Part shown: positions 15,714 through 22,733 of the stretch, in pieces
How positions within the stretch are numbered: position 1 is the first letter of the stretch
Layout: each line of letters opens with the position of its first letter
Source of the DNA: JBCFAY01 sp038562375
Lineage (GTDB): Bacteria > Bacillota > Clostridia > Christensenellales > CAG-138
Assembly: GCA_038562375.1 (NCBI GenBank)
Contig: JBCFAY010000002.1
Coordinates: forward strand, 1-64,000
Direction of reading: 5' to 3'
Length of the DNA stretch: 64,000 bases
Program-made: the position numbers and the translations under genes
The notes under the pieces: generated by a model
Seen by the model: the letters and a program-made list of their open reading frames with translations, nothing else
The model's database searches: none
What the model was told of the DNA's origin: nothing

Positions 15714-15920
15714 ATGAAATTGAGCTGTAAAAACTCCAAGCTGATGACCGCGTTGCTGATCAGCATCTATCTGATGATGGTGGTCACGGGTTTTTATTGC
15801 CCGATGGCCGCCGATCCCTTCGTCTTTGTCTGGATGGCGGCTTTGGGCGCGTGCCTTGCCGCCCTGTGCATATCTGTCGGTTTCTTCACGGAAAAGCTCT
15901 GCGTTCAGCTAAAGAATTGA
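15714..15920 (+). CDS. Small membrane protein of unknown function
   Basis: A 68-residue protein with two predicted transmembrane segments (about 9-28 and 33-58) and a charged tail; it matches no family I recognise. The ATG at 15714 has GGTGAG 5 bases upstream; a TTG at 15669 would add 15 hydrophobic residues. It lies 43 bp before the DUF4386-like gene on the same strand, so the two may form a small membrane-protein operon. Confidence 0.5.
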   Translation: MKLSCKNSKLMTALLISIYLMMVVTGFYCPMAADPFVFVWMAALGACLAALCISVGFFTEKLCVQLKN

Positions 15921-15978
15921 GACGCCCATTCTGTATTCGATTTTTCAACAGCGAATATAAAGAATGGAGCGCATAAAA

Positions 15979-16662
15979 ATGAATAACACCATCCGCAAGC
16001 TGGGCTACTGGTCCTCGGCTGTCAGCCTGACGACCTTTCTGCTGTATACCCTGTGCTTCGTGGCAAATTACGCCGCGAACCCCTCCTTTGTTTGGACGAA
16101 TTCCGGCGATTTCATCGCCTATGCAAGCACACACAACCAAGTATTCAAACACATCGCGATGGCGCTGATGCTGGTTTTCAGCCTCAGTTTTCTCGTGCAG
16201 CTCGAATGTTTAAGGGAAAGCGTCGGCGCCGAAAAGCAGTTCTTTGTAAGGACGGCCATCCATTTTGCGATCGCGTTTGCGGTTTTGATCGGCATCAACT
16301 ACTTTGTGCAGATCGGTGCGATCAGGCTGCAAATGCTCGCGAATCGGGCCGAAGGGATCGCTCAGTTCGTGCAATCCAATCCAAACTCGTTCATCAACGC
16401 CGTGAATCTTCTCGGTTGGACGGTCTTCCTGGGGCTTGCCTGCATTTTTGCTTCCCCGGCGATGGGAAAGGGACGCATCGAACGCATCATCAAAATCTCG
16501 CTCCTTGCGAACGGGTTTATGATGCTGCTTTCCAGCGTTGCATATATCTTCAGCATCACGATCGTGCAGGCGCTGTTCCTGTTCATCGGGCTGGGCGCGG
16601 CGATTATCGTGGAGTCCGCCGCAATGTGCGCCTATTTTAAACGGTATCCGCCGGTACGATAA
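15979..16662 (+). CDS. DUF4386-like multi-pass membrane protein
   Basis: A 227-residue protein with about six hydrophobic segments, resembling the DUF4386 family of unknown function. It begins IRKLGYWSSAVSLTTFLLY and contains a conserved-looking loop ANPSFVWTNSGDFIAY. Nothing in sequence shows a substrate. The ATG at 15979 is preferred because GGAG lies 9 bases upstream; an ATG at 15964 has no site. A strong hairpin at 16702 ends the transcript. Confidence 0.65.
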   Translation: MNNTIRKLGYWSSAVSLTTFLLYTLCFVANYAANPSFVWTNSGDFIAYASTHNQVFKHIAMALMLVFSLSFLVQLECLRESVGAEKQFFVRTAIHFAIAFAVLIGINYFVQIGAIRLQMLANRAEGIAQFVQSNPNSFINAVNLLGWTVFLGLACIFASPAMGKGRIERIIKISLLANGFMMLLSSVAYIFSITIVQALFLFIGLGAAIIVESAAMCAYFKRYPPVR

Positions 16663-16701
16663 CGGCGGCGGCCGCGCCCCGAAAGCGAGTGTTTTCAAAT
16701 C

Positions 16702-16738
16702 GAAGCCGCGCGCGGGCTTGAATCCCGCGCACGGCTTC
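16702..16738 (+). terminator. Strong GC-rich hairpin after the DUF4386-like gene
   Basis: A 14-15 bp nearly perfect stem (16702-16716 with 16724-16738) and a 7-nt loop, followed by TTT on the + strand, 40 bp after the stop codon. Confidence 0.65.
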
Positions 16739-16769
16739 TTTGCAATGCGTTTGACCTTTCCGGCCTATA

Positions 16770-16810
16770 AACGGGAAACTCGCTTCCGCGCAGCGAAAAC
16801 CCGGTTCCGA
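16770..16810. repeat. Second copy of a dispersed hairpin element
   Basis: An imperfect hairpin whose core GCAGCGAAAAC matches the reverse complement of the hairpin at 73-112 (GTTTTCGCTGC). The flanking GAAACTCG/CCCGGTT resembles that copy's arms. It lies in the 250-bp gap before the ferritin-like gene; no gene is visible in that gap. Confidence 0.4.
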
Positions 16811-16912
16811 CAGCCGGTTGAAAGCTGAGCCGATGCCCGCATCCCCGCCGGATCGGCCGAATATTTCCCTTTTGTCAGGGCAAATTAAGGGCAAACGCAA
16901 AGGAGCAGCACT

Positions 16913-18151
16913 ATGAATCCGTTCAATGAAAAATCCGCGCCCGTATCTGAAGGTATTCCGGATTGGGCGAGCGTCTATCCGAAGCCCTATTGCAAGCAGA
17001 CCGTCGACCCTTATACCAAGATCAGAATCATATTGATGAACGGCATCGAGGTCGAAGAAGCGATGTTTAAGCATCAGTTCCACCGCAACTGCACGAACAA
17101 CGACCTGCGCAGGGAAATCGCGCTCTCGCGCCGGGTGGAGCAGTTCCAGCAGAAGCGGATCAATTGGCTCAAGCCCATCGACGAGACGACGCTTGAAACG
17201 ACGATCGGCTACGAGCACGTTGCCGTCGACCTCACGGCATGGCTCGCGCAGAACGAGCCGGATCCCTATGTAAAACAGGCGCTCGATTTTGCGCTTTTGG
17301 AAGATTTTGACCACCTCTACCGCTATTCGAACCTTCTGGACCTGGACGCGCAGATCCCCGCCGAGCAGCTCGTCAAGCGCTATGTCGATATTACGCCGGG
17401 GAGGCCCACCATCGCGGAGCATCGCTTCCCGTTCGACGCGGTCAAGCGCCCGATCGACAGCAAGACCGCCGATATCCGCACTAGGCTCAACACGCTGATC
17501 ATCACAGCGGGCGAGCAGCAGACGATGAATTTCTACATGAACATCGGCAACACCTATCAGACCGATCTCGGCCGGGAGCTTTACCTCGAGATCGGCATGA
17601 TCGAGGAACAGCATGTAAGCCATTACGGCTCCCTGCTCGATCCAAAGGCGACATGGCTTGAAAATCTGCTGCTGCACGAATATATGGAGTGCTATTTGTA
17701 CTACTCCTTCTATGAGGACGAGCTGGACGCGAACGTCAAGTCGATCTGGGAGCAGCACCTTGCGCAGGAGCTTTCGCACCTTCATATGGCGGTTGAGCTG
17801 CTCTCGCGTTACGAGAACAAAGAGTGGCAGCAGGTTATCCCAGGCGGCGACTTCCCGACGCTGCTGCAATTCCACGACACCCGGGATTACGTGCGAAAGG
17901 TGCTCGGCGAGCAGATACTGCTCACCGCGAACCGCGAAGATTACGCCTGTGTGCGCGATCTGCCCAAAGGCCATGATTTCTTCGAATATCAGCAGCAGCT
18001 CAATCACGACTTGGATACGGTCGCGAGCCATCTCGTGATCGATAAGTACCAAAAGCTGCACCAGACGGATTATCGCGCCGAATCGCAGTCCAATCCCGTC
18101 AAGGAGTTGCAGGATCGCACCAAGGACAATACCGCCATCGCGCGCTCCTGA
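16913..18151 (+). CDS. Unassigned protein with three ferritin-like helical hairpins
   Basis: A 412-residue soluble protein, not recognised as a named family. It contains three copies of the pattern Glu-x29-(Glu/Asp)-x2-His: E101/D131/H134, E201/E231/H234 and E256/E286/H289. All have identical 30 and 33 residue offsets, and all lie in predicted helices rich in Tyr and Met. Two such hairpins form the four-helix diiron site of ferritin-like proteins; a third is unusual. The first copy has Asp in place of Glu. There is no signal peptide. The ATG at 16913 has AAGGAG upstream. It is probably monocistronic, between two hairpins. A diiron or dimetal redox role is inferred only. Confidence 0.7.
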   Translation: MNPFNEKSAPVSEGIPDWASVYPKPYCKQTVDPYTKIRIILMNGIEVEEAMFKHQFHRNCTNNDLRREIALSRRVEQFQQKRINWLKPIDETTLETTIGYEHVAVDLTAWLAQNEPDPYVKQALDFALLEDFDHLYRYSNLLDLDAQIPAEQLVKRYVDITPGRPTIAEHRFPFDAVKRPIDSKTADIRTRLNTLIITAGEQQTMNFYMNIGNTYQTDLGRELYLEIGMIEEQHVSHYGSLLDPKATWLENLLLHEYMECYLYYSFYEDELDANVKSIWEQHLAQELSHLHMAVELLSRYENKEWQQVIPGGDFPTLLQFHDTRDYVRKVLGEQILLTANREDYACVRDLPKGHDFFEYQQQLNHDLDTVASHLVIDKYQKLHQTDYRAESQSNPVKELQDRTKDNTAIARS

Positions 18152-18177
18152 CCGATTCGGCTGGAGAGCGCTTTTTC

Positions 18178-18220
18178 AAGGCGGCTGGACGGCGCGCGAA
18201 AAACGCCGGCCAGCCGCCTT
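18178..18220 (+). terminator. Terminator hairpin after the ferritin-like gene
   Basis: An 11-bp perfect stem AAGGCGGCTGG/CCAGCCGCCTT (18178-18188 with 18210-18220) with an inner GC stem, followed by TTT, 26 bp after the stop codon. Confidence 0.7.
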
Positions 18221-18431
18221 TGGATTGGAACATCCGTCGACCGCTCGTAAAAGTACTGGAAACACATTCCCAAATCTGTTATGTTATTGAATAATACCGC
18301 GATGTGCTCCTGCCCGTCCGGCCCTCATGCGGCGCAAGCGGATCGTTAAAGCGCGGCCTTATCCGGCCGATTCAATCGCCGCGCGGCGAACATAGCCCGG
18401 ATGCAGCGGCAGCGCCCAACAAGGAGGAAAT

Positions 18432-18962
18432 ATGAAGAATCTTTTGATCGTGGTGGATTACCAAAATGACTTTGTGGATGGAGCGCTGGGATTCCCCGGC
18501 GCACAAACGCTTGACGCGCCCATTGCCGAAAGGATCAAGCTGCGCCGCAGCCAGGGGTACGATATCCTCTTCACGCTCGATACGCATGAGGAGACTTATC
18601 TCGATACACAGGAAGGAAAACGCCTTCCGGTCCGGCATTGCATCCGCGGCGACCGCGGTCATGAACTCTACGGCGAGGTGGCCAAGGAACTGCGCCCGGA
18701 GGATACCTGCATCAAGAAAGCCGCTCTCGGCAGCGGGGATCTTTTGACGTACCTGATGAAGCGCCCGTATGACCAGATCGAGCTGGTCGGACTCGTCTCC
18801 AATATGTGCGTGATCTCCAACGCCGTCGTCTGCAAGGCCGCTCTGCCCGAGGCGAACGTCAGCGTTTGTGCGCGGCTGACAAAAAGTTTCGATCCCGAGC
18901 TGCACGAAAAATCGCTCGACGTCATGCAGGGGCTGCATATCGATATCACCGAACGCGACTGA
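18432..18962 (+). CDS. Isochorismatase-family cysteine hydrolase
   Basis: A 176-residue hydrolase of the isochorismatase/nicotinamidase family. Catalytic residues visible are Asp9 (LLIVVDYQNDF), a Lys around 95-96 (CIKKAALGS) and Cys126 in SNMCVISNAV. The cis-peptide region before the Cys (LVGLVSNMC) is typical. It probably hydrolyses an amide such as nicotinamide, but the substrate cannot be assigned. The ATG at 18432 has AAGGAGG. A hairpin terminator follows. The roughly 200 bp before the gene hold no other gene that I can see. Confidence 0.88.
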   Translation: MKNLLIVVDYQNDFVDGALGFPGAQTLDAPIAERIKLRRSQGYDILFTLDTHEETYLDTQEGKRLPVRHCIRGDRGHELYGEVAKELRPEDTCIKKAALGSGDLLTYLMKRPYDQIELVGLVSNMCVISNAVVCKAALPEANVSVCARLTKSFDPELHEKSLDVMQGLHIDITERD

Positions 18963-18983
18963 TAAACCGATCGTTTTTGATCA

Positions 18984-19021
18984 AAAAGCGCAGCCCGGCG
19001 AAGGGAACCGGATGCGCTTTT
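18984..19021 (+). terminator. Terminator of the cysteine hydrolase gene
   Basis: A 9-bp stem AAAAGCGCA/TGCGCTTTT (18984-18992 with 19013-19021) followed by TCTTTG. Its A/T arms allow use in both directions between this gene and the convergent molybdenum hydroxylase gene. Confidence 0.7.
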
Positions 19022-19053
19022 CTTTGTTCCTGTTGTCGACAGAAGCGTTTATT

Positions 19054-21315
19054 TTACTTTTCCGGGGCTTCCTTCGACCGGAGCGCTGCGAGCACCTTAT
19101 CCGGCGTAAGCGGCAGATCGGTCAGTTCGGTGCCCAAGGCGTCGTTGACGGCGTTGACGATCGACGGGGCGACGGGCACGATGGACGCTTCCCCGATGCT
19201 TTTGCCGCCGTACGGGCCTCCATCCTCATATTCCTCGATGAAGTGCACCTGTATCTTCGGCATATCCGATGCTTTGGGCATACGGTACTTTCGGAAGTTC
19301 GCGTTGGTCGGGCGACCGTTTTCGTCGAGTTTGAGCTCCTCGAACAGAGCCATGCCGAGCCCCATGAGCACCGCGCCTTCGACCTGCCCTTCCAGGAGCA
19401 GCGGATTGAGCGCCGTGCCGACGTCGCAGACCGCGGTATACTCGAGCACCTTAACCTCGCCCGTCTGTTTGTCGACCCTGACCCGCGTGAAATGCGCACC
19501 GTAGGAGCCGGCGTTGTGCGGCGCAACATGCGAGAGCGTCTCGATGAGCTTGATGCGCTTGACGTCCATCGCATACCAGGCAATCTCGCGGCGGCTCTTG
19601 TGATCCCGGCCGTCGGTCCGCCGGAACTCGCCGTCCTTCAGTTCGACCTGCGAAGGCGTCACCTGCATCATTTCGGCCGCGATATTGCGCAGCGTTTCCC
19701 GCATGCGCGCGCAGGCCTTCGCGACCGCCTCGCCGCCCGTCCAGGTATTGCGGCTTGCGCCCGCGCCCGTATCGTATTCGGCGGCATAGGTATCCGAATG
19801 GACAAGCAGTACGTCGTCGATGGGCATATCGAGCGTCTGCGCGGCGATCAGCTTCATGAGCGTATACGTTCCCGCGCCGTGGTCCGCGACGGATGTCCTT
19901 ACGATCGCCGTCCCGTCCTCATGGATGTGCACGGTAGCCACGGTGATATCCGGCGCAAACGTCGCCACGCCGTTGCCGTGCATCGCGCTCGCAAGCCCGA
20001 TGCCGTAGGCATAGCGCTCGTCGTTGAGAGATGGTATCTCGGCGCGTTTTTTATCATACTGGAAGAGCTCGCGGCCTTTTACAAGGCAGTCGTAGACGCG
20101 GGCGTTGAACAGGCTCTCGTTCGTCGCGGGATCCCTGTCGTACGGCCGGACAAGGTTCTTAAGCCTCAGATCGACGGGGTCCATACCGATCCCCTTTGCG
20201 ACCTTATCCATCAGTATCTCGACGGCGGTGAACACCTTCGGGGAGCCGAATCCGCGCATCGCGCCGCCGAGGAGGGCGTTTGTATACACCGCCTTGCCGT
20301 CAAAACGCATGTTGGGGATCCTATAGACTTTAAACATCTTCCCGCACATCGCCGTAAGCACGTTGATCGAACCGCTGCAATACGGTCCCGCGTTCATCTC
20401 CCCGTCAAAGGCAAGCGCGCGGATCGTGCCGTCGCCGTCGACGCCGATTTTGGTATGCATGTGCATCGGGTGGCGCGTATAGGTGCTGAGCATACATTCG
20501 GGCCGCGTATAGCGGATTTTTACGGGCCTGCCGCCGCTGTATTTTGAAAGCAGCGCAGCGTACACTTCGCCGAGGATGCCGTCCTTCCCGCCGAATGCCC
20601 CTCCGATCACGGTCGAATGATACTGTACCTTGCTCAAGGGAAGCTCAAGCAGCTTGGCGATCATGATTTGGGTGCGGAACACGCCCTGCTGCGGACCATA
20701 AAACTCAATATCGTCGTTGCGCTTCCATTGGGCGATATACGCGTGCGGTTCTATCGCACCGTGGTGCACCGCCTTGGTATCCACCACGTTTTCAAACACA
20801 TATTCGGAGTTTGCGAGCGCTCCATCAGGATCGCCGCATTGAACAAGCTGATGCTTCAACAGGTTGCCTTCGGGGTAGAGCTTTACGGAATCCTTTTCGA
20901 GCGCGGCAACCGCATCGAGCGCGACGGGAAGGGGCTCGTATTCCACGCGGATGAGCCTTAAGGCCTTCGCGGCGATCTCCTCCGTATCCGCCGCCACGGC
21001 CGCAACCTCATCGCCGACGTTGCGGAGGATTGTATCGAAAATGCGCTCGGTCGCGGGCAAGGGATCGTTGAGATTGCGGAGGATCCTGTTGTATACGTTC
21101 GTCGGCACGTTTTTGTACGTGATGACCGCGCGCACGCCCGGCAAAACCTCGGCCTCGGTTGTATCGATGGAGAGGATGCGCGCGTGCGCATACGGGGAAT
21201 ACAGGATCTTTCCCGCGAGCATACCCGTGAACGAAAGATCATCCACATAGGCCGCCTGCCCGGTGACCTTTAATATAGCGTCCTCGATCGGAACGCGCTG
21301 ACCGATGTATTTCAT
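19054..21315 (-). CDS. Molybdenum hydroxylase large subunit (xanthine dehydrogenase family)
   Basis: A 753-residue molybdopterin-cytosine-dinucleotide-type subunit. An N-terminal a/b hammerhead (IGQRVPIEDAILKVTGQAAYVDD) is followed by Moco-binding segments GGAFGGKDG, RGFGSPK and GAGASRNTWTGG. The catalytic Glu is in GGKSIGEASIVP near the C-terminus. Such enzymes hydroxylate purines or other N-heterocycles using water-derived oxygen. It overlaps the 2Fe-2S subunit gene by 4 bp. No FAD subunit gene is adjacent, so electrons must leave by another partner. The substrate is unproven. Confidence 0.88.
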   Translation of the reverse strand: MKYIGQRVPIEDAILKVTGQAAYVDDLSFTGMLAGKILYSPYAHARILSIDTTEAEVLPGVRAVITYKNVPTNVYNRILRNLNDPLPATERIFDTILRNVGDEVAAVAADTEEIAAKALRLIRVEYEPLPVALDAVAALEKDSVKLYPEGNLLKHQLVQCGDPDGALANSEYVFENVVDTKAVHHGAIEPHAYIAQWKRNDDIEFYGPQQGVFRTQIMIAKLLELPLSKVQYHSTVIGGAFGGKDGILGEVYAALLSKYSGGRPVKIRYTRPECMLSTYTRHPMHMHTKIGVDGDGTIRALAFDGEMNAGPYCSGSINVLTAMCGKMFKVYRIPNMRFDGKAVYTNALLGGAMRGFGSPKVFTAVEILMDKVAKGIGMDPVDLRLKNLVRPYDRDPATNESLFNARVYDCLVKGRELFQYDKKRAEIPSLNDERYAYGIGLASAMHGNGVATFAPDITVATVHIHEDGTAIVRTSVADHGAGTYTLMKLIAAQTLDMPIDDVLLVHSDTYAAEYDTGAGASRNTWTGGEAVAKACARMRETLRNIAAEMMQVTPSQVELKDGEFRRTDGRDHKSRREIAWYAMDVKRIKLIETLSHVAPHNAGSYGAHFTRVRVDKQTGEVKVLEYTAVCDVGTALNPLLLEGQVEGAVLMGLGMALFEELKLDENGRPTNANFRKYRMPKASDMPKIQVHFIEEYEDGGPYGGKSIGEASIVPVAPSIVNAVNDALGTELTDLPLTPDKVLAALRSKEAPEK

Positions 21316-21797
21316 GCTCCGCCGTCCTCCCTCTTCATATATTGCGCAGCGAGCTGTATCGCCTCGATGATCTTCTTATAGCCCGTGCAGCGGCAGATGT
21401 TGTTGTCAAGAGCTTGGATGATCTGCTCCTCGGTTGGCTCGGGTATCTCGCTGAGCAGCGCGATGGAGCGTATGACCATGCCCGGCGTACAAAACCCGCA
21501 CTGTATCGCGCCCGCGTCCACAAACGCCTGCTGCACCGGATGCAGCGCCCCGCCGGAGCCGCTCACGCCCTCGATGGTCACGATCCTCTTTCCTTCCATG
21601 TTCCGCGCAAGAAGGGTGCAGGAATTCACCGCCTTTCCGTCGACAAGCACCTTGCACGCGCCGCAGTCGCCGGTGCCGCAGCCGAACTTTGTTCCCATAA
21701 GATTCAGCTTTTCGCGCAGCACCTGTACAAGCGTCCAGTTCGGCGCGATCAAAAGCTCGTATTTCTCATCATTGACATCCAACACTACGGTTTGCAT
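21312..21797 (-). CDS. Molybdenum hydroxylase 2Fe-2S small subunit
   Basis: A 161-residue protein with an N-terminal plant-type 2Fe-2S domain (GCGTGDCGACKVL and a later single Cys in NSCTLL). A C-terminal helical 2Fe-2S domain carries QCGFCTPGM and NICRCTGY. It relays electrons from the molybdenum site. The ATG at 21797 follows AGGAGG by 10 bases; a TTG at 21800 is 7 bases away and is equally possible. It is the first gene of the operon, behind a structured leader with a transcription-termination switch. Confidence 0.92.
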   Translation of the reverse strand: MQTVVLDVNDEKYELLIAPNWTLVQVLREKLNLMGTKFGCGTGDCGACKVLVDGKAVNSCTLLARNMEGKRIVTIEGVSGSGGALHPVQQAFVDAGAIQCGFCTPGMVIRSIALLSEIPEPTEEQIIQALDNNICRCTGYKKIIEAIQLAAQYMKREDGGA

Positions 21798-21828
21798 CAA
21801 AAATCGACCTCCTCAATCTTCGCCGGAT

Positions 21829-21926
21829 AAAAAAACGCACTCGATTCCTGTTTACAGGATCAAGTGCATAAATAAAAAATCACTTGATCCACGGTTCGCT
21901 TGTCACCCAGACACCGTAAACCAAGT
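21829..21926 (-). ncRNA. Candidate riboswitch-like leader with terminator/antiterminator switch
   Basis: On the - strand: P1 arm ACTTG (21926-21922), hairpin ACGG-TGTC-loop-GACA-bulge-CCGT (21917-21891) with a 6-nt AGCGAA bulge, then P1 partner CAAGT inside GGATCAAGTG (21890-21881). GGATCAAGTG can also pair perfectly over 10 bp with CACTTGATCC (21866-21857), the left arm of an intrinsic terminator (21866-21838) ending in seven U (21835-21829). P1 and antiterminator are mutually exclusive, so a stabilised aptamer would favour termination. It does not match purine, TPP, guanidine or Moco riboswitch consensus that I recall. A TTGACA hexamer lies upstream at 21980-21975. Confidence 0.6.
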
Positions 21927-21959
21927 TTTGTATGTATGTTGTAGTACTTATATTTTTGC

Positions 21960-22433
21960 ATGATCGCAGCTTTTTGTCAATGACAGTTTTGATCTTGCAT
22001 GTCCCTTTTCTCTCGTTCAATATTGTCCTATCCCCGCTGAACCGGCCATGCGTTTTGCAATGCTTTAACGCTTTTAATGGACGCGTACCTTCACTCCTAT
22101 GATATAATATGATTTAATTGCGTGCATGGACGCATAATTTGGGTGCGGCACGCCTAAATCTTAAGGGCTAAATCCCTGCCTCCATAACCATAGAGCTGTA
22201 TTGGGCTCATACGCGCCGGGCGGACATCAAAACCGGCCCTGTTCTTGTTCAGTGCTCCCATAAGGCAAAGGAATACGATCCGCGCCGCGTTACGGTATCC
22301 CTCTCCCGGGCACCGATAAAGATGCAGCGCAGCGGTATGATTTGTGCCGAGCGCAAACAGATCCATCTCATCGACACGGACGCTTTAAAGCGCATCTTAT
22401 AGTTATTTCGCAACATTCATTGCGGGATATTCG
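21960..22433. other. Intergenic stretch without an intact gene
   Basis: About 470 bp between the hydroxylase leader and the hcp remnant. It holds a TATAAT hexamer near 22101 (+) and a stop-free + frame at 22172-22402 (76 codons) without a convincing start codon or ribosome-binding site. I recognise no family in it. Together with the hcp fragment next to it, this looks like decayed sequence. Confidence 0.5.
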
Positions 22434-22607
22434 ATGAAATTCGTGCTGCTCGCCCTGCTCTATCTGGGCATCAAAAACATCTATCTCGGGCCGACTCTGC
22501 CCGCGTTCCTTTCCGAGAACGTGCGAAAAGTGCTCGTCGATCATTTCGGCATCACTTCGATCGGCTCCGTGGAGGACGACATCGCACTTTTCTTTGTGAA
22601 AGAATAA
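22434..22607 (+). pseudogene. hcp: C-terminal remnant of hybrid cluster protein (hydroxylamine reductase)
   Basis: A 57-codon frame encodes the characteristic Hcp C-terminus: LALLYLGIKNIYLGPTLPAF, then a SENVRKVLVDHFGI segment that ends the family. Intact Hcp is over 500 residues, and no upstream Hcp motifs (N-terminal Cys cluster, substrate-pocket segments) are visible in any frame. The reading frame upstream is unrelated. It is therefore a 5'-truncated remnant. An Hcp-associated type of 4Fe-4S protein and a Crp/Fnr regulator survive at 0.2-1.8 kb. Confidence 0.75.
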
Positions 22608-22653
22608 CATGCTTCACACCGGCGCGCAGGATCATGCCGCGCCGCAACGCAAA

Positions 22654-22683
22654 AGGGCCGGAACGCTCAAACGTTTCGGCCCT
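22654..22683 (-). terminator. Terminator of radA
   Basis: Stem AGGGCCG/CGGCCCT (22677-22683 with 22654-22660) with an inner AACG/CGTT, followed on the - strand by TTTTGCG, about 50 bp after the radA stop codon. Confidence 0.7.
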
Positions 22684-22733
22684 CATCGTTCTGCCCTGTT
22701 CGATTTTCTCGTTTGCCAGACTCCGCCCACTCT

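Noticed and set aside
16637..18061. 474-codon - strand open frame across the ferritin-like gene
   Set aside because: Its translation is low-quality (Arg, Leu and Val runs, no motif), while the + strand frame has three regular ferritin-like motifs and a good start.
19012..20547. 511-codon + strand open frame opposite the molybdenum hydroxylase
   Set aside because: It is a shadow of the conserved - strand gene; its protein is Arg/His-rich and unrecognisable.
21797..21960. Standard purine riboswitch before the xanthine-dehydrogenase-type genes
   Set aside because: The conserved purine junction and loop-loop sequences are absent; the fold has a single bulged hairpin and P1 only.
22154..22366. 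70-codon - strand frame in the decayed intergenic region
   Set aside because: No credible start context or motif; the region also contains a truncated hcp, so a functional gene here is unlikely.
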